From NCBI GenBank assembly GCA_002343485.1, contig DDST01000149.1, positions 1-34,853 on the forward strand: 34,853 nt of DNA, read 5' to 3'. This DNA is from Proteobacteria bacterium UBA2383. GTDB taxonomy: Bacteria; Pseudomonadota; Gammaproteobacteria; Competibacterales; Competibacteraceae. Position numbers and translations under genes: made by a program. Shown piece by piece: positions 30,390-34,853 of the stretch. Position 1 is the stretch's first letter. Each line of letters begins with the position of its first letter. The notes beneath the pieces were generated by a model. That model was not told the origin of the DNA. It saw nothing but the letters and a program-made list of their open reading frames with translations, and did not search any database.

Positions 30390-32380
30390 TTAGTTGGCGA
30401 GACGTCATCCTGAACGACTTTGTACCTAACGTCAGCAAGCTGACCTTGGTCGCGGACCCGGATTGCTTATTGACTGAAGAAAAACTGGCGCTTGAATTAC
30501 GTGGGCGCGGCTTTGACCTGATCGAGTTCAGTGACCCGGTCGAATTCAGATATGCCTACGAGTCCAAGTACCGTTCGATCTGGGATCGGGGTGAGCACAC
30601 CGATCTGGTGGTGGTCCTCCGCTTGCAGGATGCGGAGCTGGAATCGCTGCCTTACGACCTGCTCCAGGCGGGCCGGAAACTGTCGTTCAACCTGGGGGAT
30701 CTCTTTCCCAATCTGAGCTACCCGGTCATCGAGAAGCTCGACCGGAGCCTGCTGGACGCGCTTTTTGAGGCTCAGCGCAAGTCGCCGCCGGATCGCATGG
30801 GTGATAACGCCACCCAGGATTTCATTCTCCGCCATGTGTTCGGCATTGCGGCAGAACTGATTGACAGCGAGGTGGAGCTGCTTCGCGCTTTGCTTCGTCT
30901 GCACTACGGCCCGCTCCCGCTCCCGCTCATGCTGGCCGAACGGCTTATCCAGGTTCTCAAAGGCTATGCTGAGTTCAAATCTTGGCCGCTCTCAGAAATC
31001 GTTCCGGACGACAAGACCTTCTTCGCCTTTTTGCAGGAACGCTGGCCGGTGTTCCTTTCCAAACTTAGTAGCGCCAATCAGCTACAAGAAGACTCGATGG
31101 AATATGGCCTCCAGTATCCTGGCCCAAATCACCTGCCGTTCGACCATCAGGACATCAAGATCTACCTCGACAACCTGTTCCTGGAGGGGAAACTCATCCC
31201 TGTCGAGGCCAAAGGCATTGAAGTAGAGGCCGGATCCTGGGTGCGAAGCGGCATCGCTACATCCGGGGTGGACGATGAGGAACAACGGATCACTCGTCTG
31301 TTTAGTCTTGTTGAAAAAGAGTGGCCTACTGCGGAAGCGCGTTACTCGGACTGGACCGCCTTTGCATTGAAATGGGCCGAGCTGTCTTCGCGGGTTCATT
31401 GCGGCAACAGCACCGAGCATCAGACCCGGCTCAGAGCCATCGGCGATGCACTGAACACGACCTTTGCCGGTTGGCTGGCCGATCATTATTCCAGCCTGAT
31501 CAACCTGCCGCCGACCCATCCGGCCCTGCTGCACCATGTGCCGCGCCGTCTGGCTCGGGATATCGAGGATTCCGGCAATAGCCGTGCGGCGTTGATTGTG
31601 GTCGATGGTCTAGCCCTGGATCAATGGGTGACCATCCGCCCGCTTCTGCAAAAGCAGGATGCCCATCTGATCATGCGCGAATCCGCGACCTTCGCCTGGA
31701 TTCCGACGCTGACCTCGGTATCGCGGCAATCGATTTTCTCGGGCAAGCCGCCGCTCTATTTCCCGTCGTCCATCCACTCGACCCACAGCGAAGAGAAACT
31801 CTGGAAGCAGTTTTGGGAAGGCCATGGCCTGTCCCGGCTGGATGTCGCTTACCAGCGCGGCCTCGGCGACGGCGATGCATCTCGTGTCCTCGACGCCGCA
31901 ATCCACCCCGGCAAGACCCAGGTGGTGGGACTGGTCGTGGACAAGGTCGACAAGATCATGCACGGCATGCAACTCGGCTCGGCTGGGATGCACAACCAGA
32001 TTAAGCAATGGTGCCAGGGAGGGTTCCTGGCCGCGCTGGTCGGCCAACTACTGGAATACGGCTATGCGGTCTGGCTGACGTCGGATCACGGCAATATCCA
32101 ATGCAGCGGCCAAGGTCGCCCATCTGAAGGCGTGATTGCCGAAACTCGCGGCGAACGGGTCCGTGTGTACCCTACATCGGAGCTTCGCGCTCAGGTGGCT
32201 GGGTCCTTTCCGTTTGCCCACGAGTGGCCGCCGGTCGGATTGCCCGCCGACTATTTCCCTCTGGTGGCCAGTGGCCACGACGCATTCATAAAGATGGGAG
32301 AGACCATCGTTGGTCATGGCGGCATCGCCATTGAAGAAGTCATCGTGCCCCTGGTGAAGTTTGCAAGGAGGACACGGTGA
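30386..32380 (+). CDS. pglZ: PglZ-type alkaline-phosphatase-superfamily protein
   Basis: 664 residues, the hallmark BREX protein. The phosphatase-fold metal-binding elements are visible: ALIVVDGLALDQW (Asp near 406), WLTSDHGNIQC (Asp-His near 565), and GHGGIAIEEVIVPLV (His near 643). The N-terminal 350 residues are the helical PglZ-specific part. PglZ is required for BREX methylation and defence; some members act as nucleases or phosphodiesterases. The start is fixed by ATGA overlap with the 82-residue gene. The C-terminus overlaps the start of the BrxA-like gene. Confidence 0.88.
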   Translation: MISWRDVILNDFVPNVSKLTLVADPDCLLTEEKLALELRGRGFDLIEFSDPVEFRYAYESKYRSIWDRGEHTDLVVVLRLQDAELESLPYDLLQAGRKLSFNLGDLFPNLSYPVIEKLDRSLLDALFEAQRKSPPDRMGDNATQDFILRHVFGIAAELIDSEVELLRALLRLHYGPLPLPLMLAERLIQVLKGYAEFKSWPLSEIVPDDKTFFAFLQERWPVFLSKLSSANQLQEDSMEYGLQYPGPNHLPFDHQDIKIYLDNLFLEGKLIPVEAKGIEVEAGSWVRSGIATSGVDDEEQRITRLFSLVEKEWPTAEARYSDWTAFALKWAELSSRVHCGNSTEHQTRLRAIGDALNTTFAGWLADHYSSLINLPPTHPALLHHVPRRLARDIEDSGNSRAALIVVDGLALDQWVTIRPLLQKQDAHLIMRESATFAWIPTLTSVSRQSIFSGKPPLYFPSSIHSTHSEEKLWKQFWEGHGLSRLDVAYQRGLGDGDASRVLDAAIHPGKTQVVGLVVDKVDKIMHGMQLGSAGMHNQIKQWCQGGFLAALVGQLLEYGYAVWLTSDHGNIQCSGQGRPSEGVIAETRGERVRVYPTSELRAQVAGSFPFAHEWPPVGLPADYFPLVASGHDAFIKMGETIVGHGGIAIEEVIVPLVKFARRTR

Positions 32381-33144
32381 TGGGCAAAAGACATGAAAAA
32401 TTAGGCATAAAACAAACCATCCAAAAGGTTTGGATGGACAAAACCGTACAAATGCTGCTGGCGGGTTTTTCCGAAAAAGAGATCAGGGCTGAGCTCGACG
32501 CGTATTTATCCACACAAAAGCAGAGTGGTGGGATAGGTGAAAGAGGAAAGAAAACGTATGGAATGGCGGTTGCTCTTTTAGCAGCCTGGTTTGCGCCAGA
32601 AGAAGAACTGATTTCATTTCGTGATGATGCCCTGGGTTTAGCAAGAACCCTTCGACCTGAAGACTGGGTTCCTCTGCACTGGGCGTTAATTTCTGCATCC
32701 TATCCTTTTTGGTTTCATGTCGCTCGACAGACGGGGCGGCTACTCAACCTTCAAGATCAAATAAATCAGGCACAGATATTCGGGCGGCTCAAGGAACAGT
32801 ACGGTGATCGTGAATCCGTATCGCGTAATGCCCGCTACACGGTGAGATCATTTATCGCATGGGGTGCGTTGAAAGATTCCGAGGCCAAGGGTTGCTACGA
32901 GAGAGCCGCTCCGGTAAGCATTGCCGACGCCAACCTGGCCATCCTGCTGTTCGAGTCCGCACTCCTGGCCACCCCGGAGGCCACCGGTGCATTGGGGCTA
33001 CTCCAGAACAATCCGGCATTTTTCCCATTTCAGCTTCCTGTGATGACCGGTGACTTTGTATCCCAACACAGCGAACGGATCGACGTGGTTCGCTATGGGC
33101 TGGACGATGAGTTGTTAAAGTTGAATGCGATAACCGTTGGTTGA
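32380..33144 (+). CDS. brxA: BrxA-like protein of BREX type 3
   Basis: About 254 residues, mostly helical. Position after pglZ as the last gene, size and the central block (DWVPLHWALISASYPFWFHV, ARQTGRLLNL, ARYTVRSFIAWGALKD) fit a BrxA-type small protein; known BrxA is a DNA-binding winged-helix protein. Sequence identity to type 1 BrxA is not evident by eye, so the name is provisional. AGGAGG lies 8 nt upstream of the ATG at 32380, which overlaps the pglZ stop (TGATG); a GTG one codon earlier is possible. The first two-thirds of the gene are AT-richer than the last third (after about 32880), a second sign of mosaic structure in this operon. Confidence 0.6.
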   Translation: MGKRHEKLGIKQTIQKVWMDKTVQMLLAGFSEKEIRAELDAYLSTQKQSGGIGERGKKTYGMAVALLAAWFAPEEELISFRDDALGLARTLRPEDWVPLHWALISASYPFWFHVARQTGRLLNLQDQINQAQIFGRLKEQYGDRESVSRNARYTVRSFIAWGALKDSEAKGCYERAAPVSIADANLAILLFESALLATPEATGALGLLQNNPAFFPFQLPVMTGDFVSQHSERIDVVRYGLDDELLKLNAITVG

Positions 33145-33233
33145 AAATGGTGGTTGCTGTGCTTAAACAAAGTTATTGCCATCGTCGCCTCATCACCCGC
33201 AACACGTTATAGCAACCCCCATTCTAGTGAGGA

Positions 33234-34111
33234 CTACTGATTGAAGGCGTCACAGACGGCCATAAAAAAGGAAGGAGCATGGGGAATGTTTTTGCGGATG
33301 CGATTTTTGAGCGAGGCCCAGTGGTGTTCGATGGGATTGAAGTCTGGGGAGTCAGGCGGCCGATAGCGTACGGAGCCGCCCACGCGAGCCAAGAGAGGGG
33401 TCATCGTGGGCGCTTGATGGAAACGGGCGTTATCGAGAAAGACGATCTGGCCGGGTTGAAGGGCAGGGCGTAGAAAGCGCTCCAGCCAGGCGGTGAAAAC
33501 AGCGCTATCGCAAGGGCCGGTGAAGATCATCGGCGCCAACAACTGGCCTTGACGGAGCGCAGCCACGAAACGGATCCGCGCTCGGCGATGGCCCGGTTTC
33601 AGGGCAAAACACCGTCGACCTTTCGGGCGCCAACCCCAGGGATCATCTTCGCAATCGTCGATCCCGGCTTCATCAACATCAATCAGCGGGGTGGGATCGC
33701 GTATTGCTAGGTCCTCATGAAACGTTTGCCGTTGCCCCTCGTCGTGTTCGCGATCGCCGTAGGTCTTTTTTTACGCGTGAAACCGATCTTCTTCAGACCG
33801 CGTTCAAGGGTTGTCCGGCCGGCCCCGCGCAAGACGGCCATCGCCGCCACTGTCTTGCCGCAATGAAGTGCCGCAAACCGCCGGAATTCGTCCCCGTCGG
33901 TGATCTTGGCGCCGTGCCCCTTTTGATAACCGCGCTTCGCGCTACAGCTACCCGTCGTCGCCTGCCGTCGTCGCCACGGGTGTGGAGTGTATTACGGCTG
34001 ATCCGCAACAGCCGCGCCACCTCACCCGGCTTCTCTCCACACGCAAGAGCTTCTAACGCCTTCCGCCGGAGATCGTCGCGGTATTTGGCTAACGCAACAA
34101 AACCTTTTTGA
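33234..34111 (-). pseudogene. IS630-family transposase, frameshifted
   Basis: The minus strand encodes a near-complete IS630-type DDE transposase. The N-terminal helix-turn-helix is AKYRDDLRRKALEAL…GEVARLLRISRNTLH. The middle part, GYQKGHGAKITDGDEFRRFA to LKKIGFTRKK, is in a different frame after a shift near 33975. The catalytic part has DVDEAGIDD, IVFLDNARFHQ and DFNPIEHHWASLKNRIRK in a third frame. The step between the second and third parts occurs on A AAA AAG at 33772-33765 and may be programmed. The shift near 33975 is probably a mutation. A likely left end is near the TA at 33206-33207; a matching right repeat was not found. Confidence 0.82.
33765..33772 (-). promoter_or_regulatory. 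Likely -1 frameshift heptamer of the IS630-type transposase
   Basis: On the minus strand AAAAAAAG includes the classical slippery heptamer A AAA AAG. A -1 slip converts FTRKKRPT into FTRKKKTYGDRE, the conserved family sequence, and leads into the catalytic domain. Confidence 0.6.
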
Positions 34112-34287
34112 GTCAGGTCGGATCATCAGAGCGAGTGACGGGTTGCGCTGAGCCGGGACTGACCAGGCCGATCAAGCCGCTAGCTAGAAACGCCTTCTGT
34201 GAAAAGTCGCAATGCCTTCTGGAGATGACAGCCGCCGCTTGTGGTAAAGTCCCCGACCGTGTCACATCCCACGGAAAACCCTTCCAT

Positions 34288-34853
34288 GCGCAATGTTCCC
34301 CTCGATCTCCTACAGATCAGCCCGCTGCGGCCTGCTGCCCCGTTACCTTGGCCTCCGGCTGCTGCGGTGGCGCTGGCCCGAAGCGTGGGCTTTGTCGATT
34401 CAGTTACGGTGCGCCCGATCGCGGCGACCGGACCGCAACGCTATGAGATTCTCACCGGCCTCAAACACTGGTTGCTCGCCCAGCGCGCGCAATTGCCGAC
34501 CATCGCCATTCAGGTGCGGGAACCGCTCAGCGATGCGCAAGCCCATCAACTCATCCTCCTGGATGCTGGCGATGCGGTGGCCAATCCGATGGACGAAGCC
34601 CGGATGATTCAGACCGAGGTCGCCCAAGGGAAAAGTATTACAGCCGCTGGCCGGGCACTCGGTCTATCGCGCACGGAGGCTTCCCATCGCCTGCGGTTGT
34701 TGCAGTTGGCGCCGAGTGTCCAGGCGCGGATCACCGCTGGCCAACTGGAGATGGGGAAAGCCCGCCCCTTGGTCGGATTGCCGGCGTCGGTGCAATGGGA
34801 ATTGGTGCAACGCCTGGTGTGGGAAAAATTCAGGGCTGTTCAATGCTTCTCAA
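34288..34853 (+). CDS. ParB-like protein, cut by the window end
   Basis: At least 188 codons remain open to the last base. The start MRNVPLDLLQISPLRPAAPL, the ParB/Srx-like block VTVRPIAATGPQRYEILTGL and the helix-turn-helix GKSITAAGRALGLSRTEASH are in the order of ParB-family proteins; an LRLLQLAPSVQARITAGQLE block follows. Chromosomal or plasmid ParB proteins bind parS sites with a ParA partner; shorter members occur on integrative elements. No parA is in view. The last residues (about 34820 onward) no longer look family-like, so another insertion may begin there. Bases 34112-34287 upstream contain nothing recognisable. Confidence 0.7.

Overview
This 34.9 kb window looks like the accessory region of a GC-rich gammaproteobacterial chromosome (or a large plasmid). 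That is inferred from codon use, the gene families present and the density of insertion sequences; no rRNA, tRNA or core housekeeping gene is present to fix the taxon. The window is a mosaic of ordinary genes, broken transposons, two apparently intact mobile elements and one large phage-defence operon.

Left part (1-13.3 kb). On the minus strand: a GNAT acetyltransferase, an ECF sigma factor with its zinc-finger anti-sigma factor, and an AhpD-like carboxymuconolactone decarboxylase (CMD) protein. Next is a graveyard of Tn3- and IS1182-type transposase fragments (2.56-3.89 kb). An IS5/IS427-type insertion sequence follows (about 3944-7166). A 2.38-kb large-serine-recombinase element sits inside its transposase gene, exactly at the codons of the Y-(2)-R-(3)-E-(6)-K catalytic signature. 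Beyond it lie a DEDDh exonuclease, a MOSC protein with a structured leader carrying GGA-loop hairpins, a PPOX/ferredoxin-reductase fusion with a second CMD gene, a divergent LysR regulator, a DinJ/YafQ toxin-antitoxin pair and a small zinc-ribbon protein.

Middle (13349-17681). This is a compact cargo-free Tn7-like transposon whose ends begin TGTCAGCTC and carry four repeated 17-bp putative TnsB sites each. It encodes TnsB, TnsC/TniB, a TnsA-like nuclease and TniQ in the order B-C-A-Q. About 0.75 kb of hairpin-rich sequence with an IS6-family remnant follows, then a small gene with an apparent in-frame internal deletion.

Right (18747-33144). Ten plus-strand genes form one tightly coupled operon; nearly every junction is a stop/start overlap. 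BrxF, BrxC (DUF6079), a PglX-type methyltransferase, PglZ and a BrxA-like protein mark it as a BREX type 3 relative. The BrxHII helicase normally expected between PglX and PglZ is absent. In its place are a DUF3696 ATPase, a PIN-like nuclease, an Rnl2-like RNA ligase and an 82-residue unknown. A Schlafen/AlbA_2 protein lies between BrxC and PglX. This variant defence locus is the most interesting object in the window: it combines DNA modification with a predicted RNA-cutting and RNA-sealing pair. A frameshifted IS630-family transposase and the start of a ParB-like gene, cut by the window edge, close the region.
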